Assembly: GCF_023375815.1 (NCBI RefSeq)
Contig: NZ_CP067412.1
Span: 1,054,001 to 1,118,000 of the forward strand
Length of the DNA stretch: 64,000 bases
Source: Pseudomonas sp. HS6
Lineage (GTDB): Bacteria > Pseudomonadota > Gammaproteobacteria > Pseudomonadales > Pseudomonadaceae
Direction: 5' to 3'
Under the pieces are notes generated by a model, which was not told where the DNA came from, did no database searches, and worked only from the letters and a program-made list of their open reading frames with translations. Positions 9,364-18,659 of this stretch are shown here, piece by piece (within the stretch, counting starts at the first letter, position 1; every line of letters starts with the position of its first letter). Both the position numbers and the translations under genes were made by a program.

Positions 9364-12300
9364 TCAATCAGGCTTGGTGAACCGGCGCACAAGCTTGATC
9401 ACGACAACGAAGAACACCGGCACAAAAATCACCGCCAATGTGGCTGTGATCATCCCGCCAATCACCCCGGTGCCAATCGCTTGCTGGCTCGCCGAGCTGG
9501 CGCCCGTAGCAATCGCCAGCGGCACCACGCCCAGAATGAACGCCAGCGACGTCATGACAATCGGCCGCAACCGCAGGCGCGCCGCTTGCAACGTAGCGTC
9601 AATCAGGTCGTGACCTTCGTCATACAGGCTCTTGGCAAACTCGATGATCAGGATCGCGTTCTTCGCCGACAGGCCGATGATAGTAATCAGCCCGACCTTG
9701 AAGAACACATCGTTCGGCATCCCGCGCAGAGTCACCGCCAGCACCGCGCCGAGCACGCCGAGCGGCACCACCAGCAAAACGGAAGTCGGAATCGACCAGC
9801 TCTCGTACAACGCCGCCAGACACAGGAACACGATCAGCAGCGACAGGCCGAGCAGGATCGGCGCCTGGCTGCCGGACAAACGTTCCTGCAGCGACAGACC
9901 GGTCCATTCCTGACCCAGACCTTTCGGCCCCTGAGCCACCAGACGTTCGATTTCCGCCATGGCTTCGCCGGTGCTGTGGCCGGGTTTTGGTTCGCCGGAA
10001 ATCGAGATCGCCGGGTAGCCGTTGTAGCGGGTCAGTTGCGCCGGGCCCTGGGTCCAGGTCGCTCGGACGAACGCCGACAGCGGCACCATTTTCCCGGCGT
10101 CGTTGCGCACGTGCATCTTCAGCAAGTCATTGACCTGACTGCGACGGTCGCCTTCGGCCTGCACGACAACGCGCTGCATCCGCCCCTGATTGGGGAAGTC
10201 GTTGACGTACGAGGAGCCGATGGCAGTGGACAGTACGTTACCGACGTCGGCGAATGAAACCCCCAGGGCGTTGGCCTGTTTACGGTCCACTTCCAGCTGC
10301 ACTTGCGGTGCTTCGGCCAGGGCACTTTCACGCACGTTCATCAGGATCGGGCTTTTCTCGGCGGCGGCCAGCAGTTGGGTGCGCGCCTCCATCAGGGTCG
10401 CATGACCCAGACCGCCGCGATCCTGCAGGCGAAATTCGAAACCGCTGGAGGTGCCGAGGCCGTCAACCGGCGGCGGCAGCACAGAGAACGCCATCGCATC
10501 CTTTATCTGGCTCAAGGCGATGTTTGCACGGTCGGCAATCGAGCTGGCCGAGTCGTCGCTGCCTCGGTGCGACCAGTCCTTGAGCGTGGTGAAGGCCAGC
10601 GCGGCGTTTTGCCCGCTGCCGGAGAAGCTGAAACCGAGGATCACCACGCTGTCACTGACGCCCGGCTCACCGTTGTTGTGGGCCTCAAGCTGTTCGGCGA
10701 CCTGTACCGTACGATTCTTGGTCGCGCCCGGTGGCAACTGAATGTCGGTGATGGTGTAACCCTGATCCTCGACCGGCAGGAACGAGGAGGGCAGGCGCGC
10801 GAAGCACAGGCCCAGACCCACCAGCAGCACAACGTAAATCAGCAGATAACGCCCGGTGCGTTTCAGCGCATAACCGACCCAGCCCTGATAACGATCCGTC
10901 AGTTGTTCGAAGCGGCGGTTGAACCAGCCGAAGAGCCCGGTCTTCTCGTGATGTTCACCCTTGGCAATCGGCTTGAGCAGCGTTGCGCACAACGCCGGGG
11001 TCAAGGTCAGGGCCAGGAACGCCGAGAACAGGATCGAGGTTGCCATCGACAGCGAGAACTGTCGGTAGATCACGCCTACCGAACCCTGCATGAACGCCAT
11101 CGGAATGAACACCGCCACCAGCACCAGCGTGATGCCGATGATCGCGCCGGTAATCTGCCGCATCGCCTTGCGCGTTGCTTCTTTCGGCGACAGGCCTTCG
11201 CTGGCCATGATCCGTTCGACGTTCTCCACCACCACAATGGCGTCGTCCACCAGAATGCCGATGGCCAGCACCATGCCGAACATGGTCAGCACGTTGATCG
11301 AGAAACCCAGCGCCAGCATCGTCGCGAAGGTGCCCATCAGCGCCACCGGAACCACCAGCGTCGGGATCAGCGTGTAGCGAATGTTCTGCAGGAACAGGAA
11401 CATCACCGCGAACACCAGCAGCATCGCTTCGCCGAGGGTGTAGACCACTTTGGTGATCGAGACCTTCACGAACGGCGAAGTGTCGTAGGGAATCTTGTAC
11501 TCCACACCCGCCGGGAAGTAGCGCGACAGTTCATCCATCTTCGCCCGGATCAAAGTGGCGGTGCTGAGCGCGTTGGCGCCCGGTGCCAGTTGCACGCCGA
11601 CGGCGGTGGAAGGCTTGCCGTTCAGACGGGTGCCGAACTGGTATTCCTGGCTGCCGATCTCGACCCGCGCCACATCCTTGATGCGCACGGTGGAACCGTC
11701 CGGGTTGGCCTTGAGCACGATGTCGGCGAACTCTTCCGGCGTCGATAGCTGCCCCTTGACCAGAATCGTCGCGGTGATTTCCTGAGTGCTCGGGTTCGGC
11801 AGGTCTCCGATGCTGCCAGCCGACACCTGAGCGTTCTGCGCAACGATGGCGGCGTTGACGTCAGCCGGCGTCAGGTTGAAACCGATCAGCTTCTGCGGGT
11901 CGACCCAGATCCGCATCGCCCGCTCGGCACCATACAACTGGGCCTTGCCGACGCCGTCGATGCGCTTGATCTCGTTCATCACGTTGCGCGCCAGGTAATC
12001 GCTGAGCGCTACGTCGTCGAGCTTGCCGTCGCTGGAAGTCAGGGTAATCAGCAGCAGGAAACCGGCGGAGACTTTCTCCACCTGCAAACCTTGCTGGTTC
12101 ACCGCTTGCGGCAGACGCGACTCGACCACCTTGAGGCGGTTCTGCACATCGACCTGCGCCAGTTCCGGGTTGGTGCCCGGTTGGAACGTGGCCTTGATCG
12201 TGGCGCTGCCGAGGCTGCTCTGCGATTCGAAATACAGCAGGTGATCGGCGCCGTTGAGCTCTTCCTCGATCAGGCTGACCACGCTTTCGTCGACGGTCTG

Positions 12301-12462
12301 CGCCGAGGCGCCCGGGTACACGGCATAGATTTCAATTTGCGGCGGCGCGACGTCGGGGTATTGCGCCACCGGCAATTGCGGGATGGCCAGCGCACCGGCC
12401 AACAGGATGAACAACGCGACGACCCAGGCGAATACCGGGCGGTCGATAAAGAACTGCGGCAT
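9364..12462 (-). CDS. RND multidrug efflux transporter, inner-membrane subunit (HAE-1 family)
   Basis: This 1032-residue proton-driven efflux transporter of the AcrB/MexB/MexD type has the usual length, start (MPQFFIDRPVFAWVVALFI) and internal duplication. The proton-relay residues are visible: two Asp in GILVDDAIVVVENVERIM (helix 4) and Lys in GLSAKNAILIIEFAK (helix 10). By overall similarity it seems nearer MexD-type than MexF-type pumps. It is the second gene of a two-gene operon, 15 bases after the adaptor. No outer-membrane channel gene follows, so it probably uses a shared OprM-like channel. Substrates are unknown. Confidence 0.95.
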   Translation of the reverse strand: MPQFFIDRPVFAWVVALFILLAGALAIPQLPVAQYPDVAPPQIEIYAVYPGASAQTVDESVVSLIEEELNGADHLLYFESQSSLGSATIKATFQPGTNPELAQVDVQNRLKVVESRLPQAVNQQGLQVEKVSAGFLLLITLTSSDGKLDDVALSDYLARNVMNEIKRIDGVGKAQLYGAERAMRIWVDPQKLIGFNLTPADVNAAIVAQNAQVSAGSIGDLPNPSTQEITATILVKGQLSTPEEFADIVLKANPDGSTVRIKDVARVEIGSQEYQFGTRLNGKPSTAVGVQLAPGANALSTATLIRAKMDELSRYFPAGVEYKIPYDTSPFVKVSITKVVYTLGEAMLLVFAVMFLFLQNIRYTLIPTLVVPVALMGTFATMLALGFSINVLTMFGMVLAIGILVDDAIVVVENVERIMASEGLSPKEATRKAMRQITGAIIGITLVLVAVFIPMAFMQGSVGVIYRQFSLSMATSILFSAFLALTLTPALCATLLKPIAKGEHHEKTGLFGWFNRRFEQLTDRYQGWVGYALKRTGRYLLIYVVLLVGLGLCFARLPSSFLPVEDQGYTITDIQLPPGATKNRTVQVAEQLEAHNNGEPGVSDSVVILGFSFSGSGQNAALAFTTLKDWSHRGSDDSASSIADRANIALSQIKDAMAFSVLPPPVDGLGTSSGFEFRLQDRGGLGHATLMEARTQLLAAAEKSPILMNVRESALAEAPQVQLEVDRKQANALGVSFADVGNVLSTAIGSSYVNDFPNQGRMQRVVVQAEGDRRSQVNDLLKMHVRNDAGKMVPLSAFVRATWTQGPAQLTRYNGYPAISISGEPKPGHSTGEAMAEIERLVAQGPKGLGQEWTGLSLQERLSGSQAPILLGLSLLIVFLCLAALYESWSIPTSVLLVVPLGVLGAVLAVTLRGMPNDVFFKVGLITIIGLSAKNAILIIEFAKSLYDEGHDLIDATLQAARLRLRPIVMTSLAFILGVVPLAIATGASSASQQAIGTGVIGGMITATLAVIFVPVFFVVVIKLVRRFTKPD

Positions 12463-12477
12463 AGAAGAGCGTCCTGC

Positions 12478-13635
12478 TTACTGACCAGAGGTCTGGGCAA
12501 GTGGAAGAGGGGTGTCGTCGATCTGCACCACTTCGCCCGGACGGGCGTGTTGCAGGCCTTCGATGACAATGCGGTCGCCAGGCTTGAGGCCGCCGGTGAC
12601 GATCCAGCGGTCGTTCTGCACGGCGCCCAGTTGAACTGGCTGCTGGGCGACCCGCATCTGATCGTCGACCGTCAGGACCTGCGCTACACCGGCGCTGTCA
12701 CGTTGTACCGCACGTTGAGGCACGGTGAGGCCGTGTTGAATCACGCCTTGTTCCAGACGCACACGAACGTAGCTGCCGGGCAGCAAATCGAGGTCCGGGT
12801 TGGGGAACTCGCTGCGCAGGATGATCTGACCGGTGCCCGGATCGACCGTGATGTCGCTGAACAGCAATTTGCCCGGTAGCGGATAGAGGCTGCCGTCGTC
12901 CTGGATCAGCGTGGCCTTGACCTGATCCTGGCCGACCTGCTGCAACTGGCCGGAACGGAACGCTCGGCGCAACTCATTCAATTCACGGGTCGACTGGGTG
13001 AGGTCGGCGTGAATCGGGTTCAGTTGCTGGATTAGCGCCAGTGGCGTGGTTTCGTTCTGGCCGACCAATGCGCCTTCGGTCACCAGGGCGCGGCCGACAC
13101 GGCCGGAAATCGGCGCGGTGACGGTGGCGTAACCGAGGTTCAGCTTCGCTCGCTCGACAGCAGCCTTGTTGGCAGCGACGTCGGCGGCCGTTTGCCGGGC
13201 GTTGGCGCGGGCGTTGTCGTAGTCCTGAGCGCTGATGGCCTTGTCGTCGATCAACTGGGCGTAGCGCTGCTCCTGCAGTTTCGCCTGGAACGCGTTGGCT
13301 TCGGCCTTGCGCAGGGCGGCTTCGGCGCTGTCCAGGTCTGCCTTGAATGGCGCCGGATCGATGCGGAACAGCACGTCGCCCTTTTTCACGTCGCTGCCTT
13401 CGCGGTAAGTGCGTTGCAGCACGACACCGGCCACTCGGGCGCGGACTTCGGCGATGCGTGGCGCGGCAATGCGCCCGCTCAGTTCGCTGCTGATCGACAG
13501 GGGGCGCGCCTCAAGGGTTTCGACCCGCACGGTGGCCGGTGGCGCCTCTTCCTCAGTGCTCGAGGATTTACCACAGGCACCCAGCGTCAGCGCCAATGCG
13601 ATCAGGCCGAGCCCGGCCAGCAGATTCTTCGACAT
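12478..13635 (-). CDS. RND efflux periplasmic adaptor lipoprotein (HlyD/MexA family)
   Basis: This 385-residue membrane-fusion protein links the RND transporter to the outer-membrane channel. The start MSKNLLAGLGLIALALTLGA leads into a lipobox (LTLGAC), so the protein is lipid-anchored. The barrel-sandwich, helical hairpin and beta-barrel domains follow (e.g. RARVAGVVLQRTYREGSDVK, APISGRVGRALVTEGALVG). The reading frame stays open far upstream through a REP element, but the lipoprotein signal and a run of Gs before 13635 fix the start there. Confidence 0.93.
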   Translation of the reverse strand: MSKNLLAGLGLIALALTLGACGKSSSTEEEAPPATVRVETLEARPLSISSELSGRIAAPRIAEVRARVAGVVLQRTYREGSDVKKGDVLFRIDPAPFKADLDSAEAALRKAEANAFQAKLQEQRYAQLIDDKAISAQDYDNARANARQTAADVAANKAAVERAKLNLGYATVTAPISGRVGRALVTEGALVGQNETTPLALIQQLNPIHADLTQSTRELNELRRAFRSGQLQQVGQDQVKATLIQDDGSLYPLPGKLLFSDITVDPGTGQIILRSEFPNPDLDLLPGSYVRVRLEQGVIQHGLTVPQRAVQRDSAGVAQVLTVDDQMRVAQQPVQLGAVQNDRWIVTGGLKPGDRIVIEGLQHARPGEVVQIDDTPLPLAQTSGQ

Positions 13636-13792
13636 GTACAACCCCCAATATTGATGTGCGCATCCTACGGACAGGCACCGAAGGTAGCGGTGAAGCTTTG
13701 TAGGTGCTGTGTGAAATTGTGTAAGGGTTTTGCTCAGGGACGAGTGAGGGCGTATATCCTTTACGCCTTGAAATTTATTGCGACAGATATGC

Positions 13793-13907
13793 AGCCTTCG
13801 CGGGCAAGCCCGCTCCCACAGGTCCGGTGTGAAAACAGATGTTGTGAACACCAAACAATCACTGTGGGAGCGGCGGTGCGACGTTTCGACTTGCCCGCGA
13901 AGAGGCC
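13793..13907. repeat. REP pair between the efflux operon and the two-component genes
   Basis: The left arm carries CGCGGGCAAGCCCGCTCCCA; the right arm starts GTGGGAGCGGCGGTGCGACG and contains the extended block with one change (GACGTTTCGACTTGC). It fills much of the 305-base divergent gap 13636-13940, which holds no gene. It ends 33 bases before the response regulator start, an unusual place for a REP because these usually follow genes. Confidence 0.85.
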
Positions 13908-13940
13908 CTGCCAGTCGCCACAGCCCTTTCTGGATCATCA

Positions 13941-14642
13941 ATGCCCAACATCCTTCTGGTCGAAGACGACACCGCCCTCGCCGAACTGATTTCCAGCTAC
14001 CTGGAACGCAACGGCTACTCCGTCAGCGTGATCGGTCGTGGCGACCATGTGCGCGAACGGGCGCGGCTCAATCCGCCGGACCTGGTGATTCTCGACCTCA
14101 TGCTGCCGGGCCTCGACGGTTTGCAGGTCTGTCGATTGCTGCGTGCCGACTCGGCAACGCTGCCGATCCTGATGCTCACGGCCCGCGATGACAGCCACGA
14201 TCAGGTGCTGGGCCTGGAAATGGGGGCCGACGATTACGTCACCAAACCCTGTGAGCCTCGAGTTTTGCTGGCGCGGGTACGCACCTTGCTGCGCCGCAGC
14301 AGCCTCGGCGAACCGATGACCGCCAACGACCGCATCCTGATGGGCAACCTGTGCATCGATCTTTCGGAGCGCACCGTGACCTGGCGCGAGCAACCGGTCG
14401 AGCTGTCGAGCGGCGAATACAATTTGCTGGTGGTGCTGGCCCGGCATGCCGGTGAAGTGCTGAGCCGTGACCAGATCCTGCAACGCCTGCGCGGTATAGA
14501 GTTCAACGGCACCGATCGCTCGGTGGACGTGGCGATTTCCAAGCTGCGACGCAAATTCGATGACCATGCGGGCGAGGCGCGCAAGATCAAGACCGTGTGG
14601 GGCAAGGGCTATCTGTTCAGCCGTTCCGAGTGGGAATGCTGA
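13941..14642 (+). CDS. OmpR-family response regulator (RstA-like)
   Basis: This 233-residue regulator has a receiver domain (phospho-acceptor Asp52 in LVILDLMLPGLDG, Lys in DDYVTKPCEP) and a C-terminal winged-helix DNA-binding domain (DRSVDVAISKLRRKF...KTVWGKGYLF). It resembles RstA. It is followed five bases later by its kinase. It is divergent from the RND pump operon, so control of the pump is possible but not shown. Confidence 0.93.
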   Translation: MPNILLVEDDTALAELISSYLERNGYSVSVIGRGDHVRERARLNPPDLVILDLMLPGLDGLQVCRLLRADSATLPILMLTARDDSHDQVLGLEMGADDYVTKPCEPRVLLARVRTLLRRSSLGEPMTANDRILMGNLCIDLSERTVTWREQPVELSSGEYNLLVVLARHAGEVLSRDQILQRLRGIEFNGTDRSVDVAISKLRRKFDDHAGEARKIKTVWGKGYLFSRSEWEC

Positions 14643-14646
14643 GTCG

Positions 14647-15948
14647 ATGTTCAGAATCCTGTTTCGCCTCTATCTGGTGACGATCGTTTCCTACAGCGCA
14701 GCGATCTATCTGGTGCCGGATCTGGTGGTGATGGCGTTCAGGGATCGGTTCGTCACCTACAACCTCGATTATTCCCGTGGCCTGCAATCGCTGATCACCA
14801 AGCAGTTTCGCGCGGTGCCGCAGGATCAATGGCCGGTGGTCGCGGCCTCGATGGACAAGGACTTCCAACCGCTGCACATCGTCCTCGCCCGCATCGATGA
14901 CGCCAATTTCACCCCGATTGAACAAGAACGTCTGCGTCGTGGCGAAAACGTGGTGCGCATCGGCGACTGGGGCTGGCGTACGCTGGCGGTGACGCCGTTG
15001 AACGACCAGGTGGCCGTGCAAATGGTGGTGCCGCCGGATCCGATGGACGTGAATCTGCTGTACTGGAGCATCAACGTCCTGATCGGTGCGAGTTTGCTGG
15101 CGTGCCTGTTGCTGTGGCTGCGGCCGCACTGGCGTGATCTTGAACGCCTGAAGGGCACCGCCGAACGCTTCGGCAAGGGCCATTTGGGCGAGCGAACGCA
15201 AATCGGCTCGAGTTCGAACATCGGCAGCCTGGCCACGGTGTTCGACACCATGGCCGGCGACATCGAAAACCTGCTCAACCAGCAGCGTGACTTGCTCAAC
15301 GCGGTGTCCCATGAATTGCGTACGCCGCTGACCCGTCTGGACTTCGGCCTGGCGCTCGCGCTGTCCGATGATCTGCCGCAAGCCAGCCGCGAACGCCTGC
15401 AAGGGCTGGTCGCGCACATTCGTGAACTGGATGAGTTGGTGTTGGAGTTGCTGTCCTACAGCCGCTTGCAGAATCCGGCAAAGATGCCGGAGCAGGTCGA
15501 GGTGGCGCTGGACGAGTTCATCGACAGCATTCTGGGCAGCGTCGACGAAGAGCTGGAATCCCCGGAAATCGTCATCGATGTATTGCTGCACAACCAGCTG
15601 GAACGCTTCTCCCTCGACCCGCGCCTGACAGCCCGCGCGATTCAGAACCTGCTGCGCAACGCGATGCGTTACTGCGAAAAACGCATTCAGATCGGCGTAC
15701 AGGTGTGTCCGAAGGGCTGTGAGATTTGGGTGGATGACGACGGAATCGGCATTCCGGAAGATGAGCGGGAGCGGATTTTCGAGCCGTTCTATCGACTGGA
15801 TCGCAGCCGCGACCGGGCGACCGGCGGATTTGGCCTGGGACTGGCGATCAGCCGTCGGGCGCTGGAAGCGCAGGGCGGGACGTTGACCGTGGAAGGTTCG
15901 CCGTTGGGTGGGGCGCGGTTCAGGCTTTGGCTGCCGACGCCGGCTTGA
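14647..15948 (+). CDS. sensor histidine kinase (RstB-like)
   Basis: This 433-residue membrane kinase has a first membrane helix at about 7-28, a periplasmic sensor of roughly 110 residues, a second helix near 140-158, a HAMP linker, the phospho-acceptor His222 in AVSHELRTPLTRL, and an ATPase domain with DDDGIGIPEDERERIFEPF and GGFGLGLAISRR. It pairs with the upstream regulator. The ATG at 14647 is chosen because it starts directly before the first membrane helix; the frame is open further upstream within the regulator gene. Confidence 0.92.
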   Translation: MFRILFRLYLVTIVSYSAAIYLVPDLVVMAFRDRFVTYNLDYSRGLQSLITKQFRAVPQDQWPVVAASMDKDFQPLHIVLARIDDANFTPIEQERLRRGENVVRIGDWGWRTLAVTPLNDQVAVQMVVPPDPMDVNLLYWSINVLIGASLLACLLLWLRPHWRDLERLKGTAERFGKGHLGERTQIGSSSNIGSLATVFDTMAGDIENLLNQQRDLLNAVSHELRTPLTRLDFGLALALSDDLPQASRERLQGLVAHIRELDELVLELLSYSRLQNPAKMPEQVEVALDEFIDSILGSVDEELESPEIVIDVLLHNQLERFSLDPRLTARAIQNLLRNAMRYCEKRIQIGVQVCPKGCEIWVDDDGIGIPEDERERIFEPFYRLDRSRDRATGGFGLGLAISRRALEAQGGTLTVEGSPLGGARFRLWLPTPA

Positions 15949-15951
15949 TTC

Positions 15952-15982
15952 GATCGCTCCCGTGCATGGCTCGGGAGCGATC
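15952..15982. terminator. hairpin between convergent kinase and pncA genes
   Basis: A perfect 11-base-pair stem (GATCGCTCCCG with CGGGAGCGATC) and a nine-base loop lie between the two convergent stop codons. No long T-run follows in either direction, so it is a likely but weak bidirectional terminator. Confidence 0.55.
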
Positions 15983-15987
15983 AAAGA

Positions 15988-16614
15988 TCAGAGCAGCTCG
16001 GTGGATTGAACCAACCCGACCCCGGCCACTTGCATCCGCTCGATCGCCGACGCCAGCGAACCATTCATGTCGATCGCCCTACACGCATCCAGCACCACAA
16101 ACGTATTGAACCCCGTCGCCCGTGCATCCAGCGCGGAGAACATCACACAGAAGTCCAGCGCCAGGCCGACCATGTAAACCGTGTCGACACCGCGTTCCTT
16201 GAGATAACCGGCCAACCCGGTGGTGGTGGCACGGTCCGCTTCCAGAAACGCCGAATAGCTGTCGATGTCCGGGTTGCAGCCCTTGCGGATGATCAACTGC
16301 GCGTGGGGCAAGTTGAGCCCCGAGTGAAACTCGGCACCGCGAGAGCCCTGAATGCAGTGGTCTGGCCAGAGCGTCTGCTCGCCGTACGGCAGTTGAATCA
16401 CATCGTAAGGCTGACGGCCGGGATGGCTGGAGGCAAACGAGGCATGGCCCGCCGGGTGCCAGTCCTGGGCAATGACCACTTGCTTGAACTGCTCGGCAAG
16501 GCGATTGATCAGCGGGACGATCAGGTCACCCTCGGGCACGGCCAGTTGGCCGCCGGGGATGAAGTCGTTCTGTACGTCGATGACCAGTAATGCAGTACGT
16601 GGGGAAATCAGCAT
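15988..16614 (-). CDS. pncA: nicotinamidase PncA
   Basis: This 208-residue isochorismatase-fold amidase hydrolyses nicotinamide to nicotinate and ammonia for NAD salvage. The catalytic triad is visible as Asp13 (VIDVQNDF), Lys111 (IIRKGCNPDIDSYSAF) and Cys156 (LALDFCVMFSA). The metal-site pattern DWHPAGHASF is at 51-60. It is a single gene. Confidence 0.95.
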   Translation of the reverse strand: MLISPRTALLVIDVQNDFIPGGQLAVPEGDLIVPLINRLAEQFKQVVIAQDWHPAGHASFASSHPGRQPYDVIQLPYGEQTLWPDHCIQGSRGAEFHSGLNLPHAQLIIRKGCNPDIDSYSAFLEADRATTTGLAGYLKERGVDTVYMVGLALDFCVMFSALDARATGFNTFVVLDACRAIDMNGSLASAIERMQVAGVGLVQSTELL

Positions 16615-16665
16615 TTTTCAAGCCACTCCTTGGAAATCACCCGGGCAGGATAGTAATAACTTCAT

Positions 16666-17424
16666 TCACACGCTCAGCCGGTTTTTAAACATTTTCGCCA
16701 TCTCTTCCAGCTCAGCGGCCGGGTTATGCCCGATCAACATCCAGGCATGCTCGCGTTCCGTCCAGTACACCACGTTCATCCCGTGCCGGCGTTCATGAGC
16801 CAGCGCCTGGCTGCCGCTGTTGGAGCGGGTGACGCACAGTGCCAGCGGGCCGTGATTGGCGTCGAGCCAGGTCATCTGGGCAATCGGCACGCCGTCATAC
16901 TCAAGCAACTGCGCACGTTTGAATTGTGCGCCGGGCAGCTTCAGCGTTGCTGGCGACAGGCTCAGTCCCAGCCGCGCATCGACGGTGCGCAACTGCGCCA
17001 GCTCGGAGGCTTCGTCGGTGGCCAGATGTTCAAGGGTCTGCGGCACGTACAGCGCCATGTAATCGCCCACCAGCTCGCGCCAGTTGTGCGATTGCTGTGC
17101 TTGCCAGCCGAGGAACAATCGGTCGGCCGCGACACCCGCGAGCACCATGCCCGCTGCCGCCGCGCCGATAAACCAGCGTCGGCTGAAGCTAGGGCGTTGC
17201 GGTGACGGTGCGGCATCCAGCCGGGCTTGCAGACGATCCAGCGGTGCCTGTCGGGCCAGTTCATCGTAGGCGTCGCGATAGGGCAGGTTGCTGCGGCTCA
17301 ACCACTGCACGCGCAGGTTGAGCAGCGGGTCGTCGGCGATGAGGCTGTCGAGCTGGCTGCGTTGTTCGCGGTCCAGTTCATCGTCCAGATACGCCACCAG
17401 TTGCTCGTCGGAAGGCGTATTCAT
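16666..17424 (-). CDS. anti-sigma factor, membrane anchored
   Basis: This 252-residue protein has a small N-terminal cytoplasmic domain (DEQLVAYLDDELDREQRSQL), one membrane helix at about 84-104 (SRRWFIGAAAAGMVLAGVAA) and a periplasmic C-terminal part. The order fits a membrane-bound anti-sigma that holds the ECF sigma until a periplasmic signal. The HxxxCxxC zinc motif of many anti-sigmas is absent. Its ATG overlaps the sigma stop codon (ATGA), so the two are translationally coupled. Confidence 0.85.
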   Translation of the reverse strand: MNTPSDEQLVAYLDDELDREQRSQLDSLIADDPLLNLRVQWLSRSNLPYRDAYDELARQAPLDRLQARLDAAPSPQRPSFSRRWFIGAAAAGMVLAGVAADRLFLGWQAQQSHNWRELVGDYMALYVPQTLEHLATDEASELAQLRTVDARLGLSLSPATLKLPGAQFKRAQLLEYDGVPIAQMTWLDANHGPLALCVTRSNSGSQALAHERRHGMNVVYWTEREHAWMLIGHNPAAELEEMAKMFKNRLSV

Positions 17425-17948
17425 TGCCGGTCTCCTGCGGGGGTATTCGGTACCGCTTGCAGCGGCGGGTATTCGGCCAGTTTCAGGCGGGCGGTGGCCA
17501 GGCGACTCATGACCGTGCCGATCGGCACTTGCAGGATCTCGGCGACTTCGCGATAGGACAGGCCTTCGACGTAGGCCAGGTACACCGTTTCGCGCTGGGT
17601 TTCAGGCAGCGCATCGACGCGGCGGATCACCTGCGCGGCCATGACGTGGGTCTGGGCGGCGTATTCGCCGTCGAACGTCAGCTGGCTGTCGGCGTCCACC
17701 ACGCCCTGGCCCTGGCGCACCCGGCGGGCGCGCACTTCGTTGAGCCAAATCGAATGCAGAATGCTCAGCAGCCAGCGATCCATGCGCGTACCGGCCACGT
17801 ATTGGCCTGAACGCTCCAGCGCCCGCACACAAGTGGCTTGCACCAGATCCTCGGCCACGTGTCGATTGCGCGACAGCAACAAGCCGTAGCGCCACAAGCG
17901 CGCCAGGTGTTGTCCGAGTTCGGCTCTGAAGGCCTGATCGCTGAAAAT
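17421..17948 (-). CDS. ECF sigma factor, probable ATT start
   Basis: This ECF-type sigma factor has region 2 (RNRHVAEDLVQATCVRALE) and region 4 (ALPETQRETVYLAYVEGLSY, then REVAEILQVPIGTVMSRLA). The first conventional start in frame, TTG at 17897, would cut away the N-terminal helix AFRAELGQHLARLWRYG. The frame continues upstream, and an ATT at 17948 stands five bases after GGAGG, which would give a normal 175-residue protein starting MFSDQAFRAELG. A CTG at 17972, overlapping the upstream stop, is another possibility. It is the middle gene of TPR protein - sigma - anti-sigma. Confidence 0.85.
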   Translation of the reverse strand: MFSDQAFRAELGQHLARLWRYGLLLSRNRHVAEDLVQATCVRALERSGQYVAGTRMDRWLLSILHSIWLNEVRARRVRQGQGVVDADSQLTFDGEYAAQTHVMAAQVIRRVDALPETQRETVYLAYVEGLSYREVAEILQVPIGTVMSRLATARLKLAEYPPLQAVPNTPAGDRQ

Positions 17949-17968
17949 ATTCGCCTCCGCGTGTCGTG

Positions 17969-18502
17969 TCAGGTTTTCGATGAATCGTTGATGGCTTCGG
18001 CCAGGTCCCGGTATTCCTCGCAGGACGTGCCGCAGATCTTCTGGATATGCTGCAACTGTTCCTGCGCCAGATCGACGCGGCCCTTGATGACGTAAGCCTC
18101 GCCCAGGTACTCGCGGACTTGCGCGTACTGCGGATCTAGCTTCACCGATTGCAGGTAATAACCGATGCCTTCGTCGGTGCGCCCCAGTTTGCGCGTGGCA
18201 TAGCCGCGATAGTTGAGCGCCTTGGCGGTGTTCGGCTGTTTCAGGGTGTCGAGCAAGGCGAGGGCTTCTTCATAGCGACCGTCCTTGGCCAGGCGATAGG
18301 CGTAGTCGGTGCGGTCGGCGTCAGGCACCAGGCTGCTGGTCTGCCTGACGCATTTCTGCGTCTTGCTGTCGAGCACCTGACCTTTCGGGCAGTTGGGTTT
18401 CTGTACCGGCTCGTCTTCATCGCCGTGGGCCAGGGCCAAAGGGCTGGACAACATCGCGGCCATCAGCAACGGGGCGGCGAACATAACGGAACGGAAAGTC
18501 AT
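17969..18502 (-). CDS. exported TPR protein, first gene of the ECF sigma operon
   Basis: This 177-residue protein starts with a signal peptide (cleavage near LALAHGDED), has a two-cysteine segment (NCPKGQVLDSKTQKCV), and then two to three tetratricopeptide repeats (e.g. NYRGYATRKLGRTDEGIGYY, VREYLGEAYVIKGRVDLAQE). It probably acts in the periplasm as a protein-binding scaffold. The ATG at 18502 has GGAG eight bases upstream; a longer frame exists but would spoil the signal peptide. It ends 20 bases before the sigma start, suggesting one operon. Confidence 0.85.
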   Translation of the reverse strand: MTFRSVMFAAPLLMAAMLSSPLALAHGDEDEPVQKPNCPKGQVLDSKTQKCVRQTSSLVPDADRTDYAYRLAKDGRYEEALALLDTLKQPNTAKALNYRGYATRKLGRTDEGIGYYLQSVKLDPQYAQVREYLGEAYVIKGRVDLAQEQLQHIQKICGTSCEEYRDLAEAINDSSKT

Positions 18503-18659
18503 GGGCAAGGCTCCATAGTGGGTCATGTCTGATGTTGAACACCGCAAGGTGAAGTTTTATTCATTGCTTTGTCAGGTGCCATTCAAGGAAAGCGCAAACC
18601 CGAGCGCTATGCTCCTGACGTCTGTCGTCGATCCGCCGTTCCATTTTGGGAGTCGCGCC

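Noticed and set aside
13636..13941. N-terminal extension of the RND adaptor lipoprotein through the REP
   Set aside because: It would bury the lipobox signal peptide, which must be at the N-terminus.
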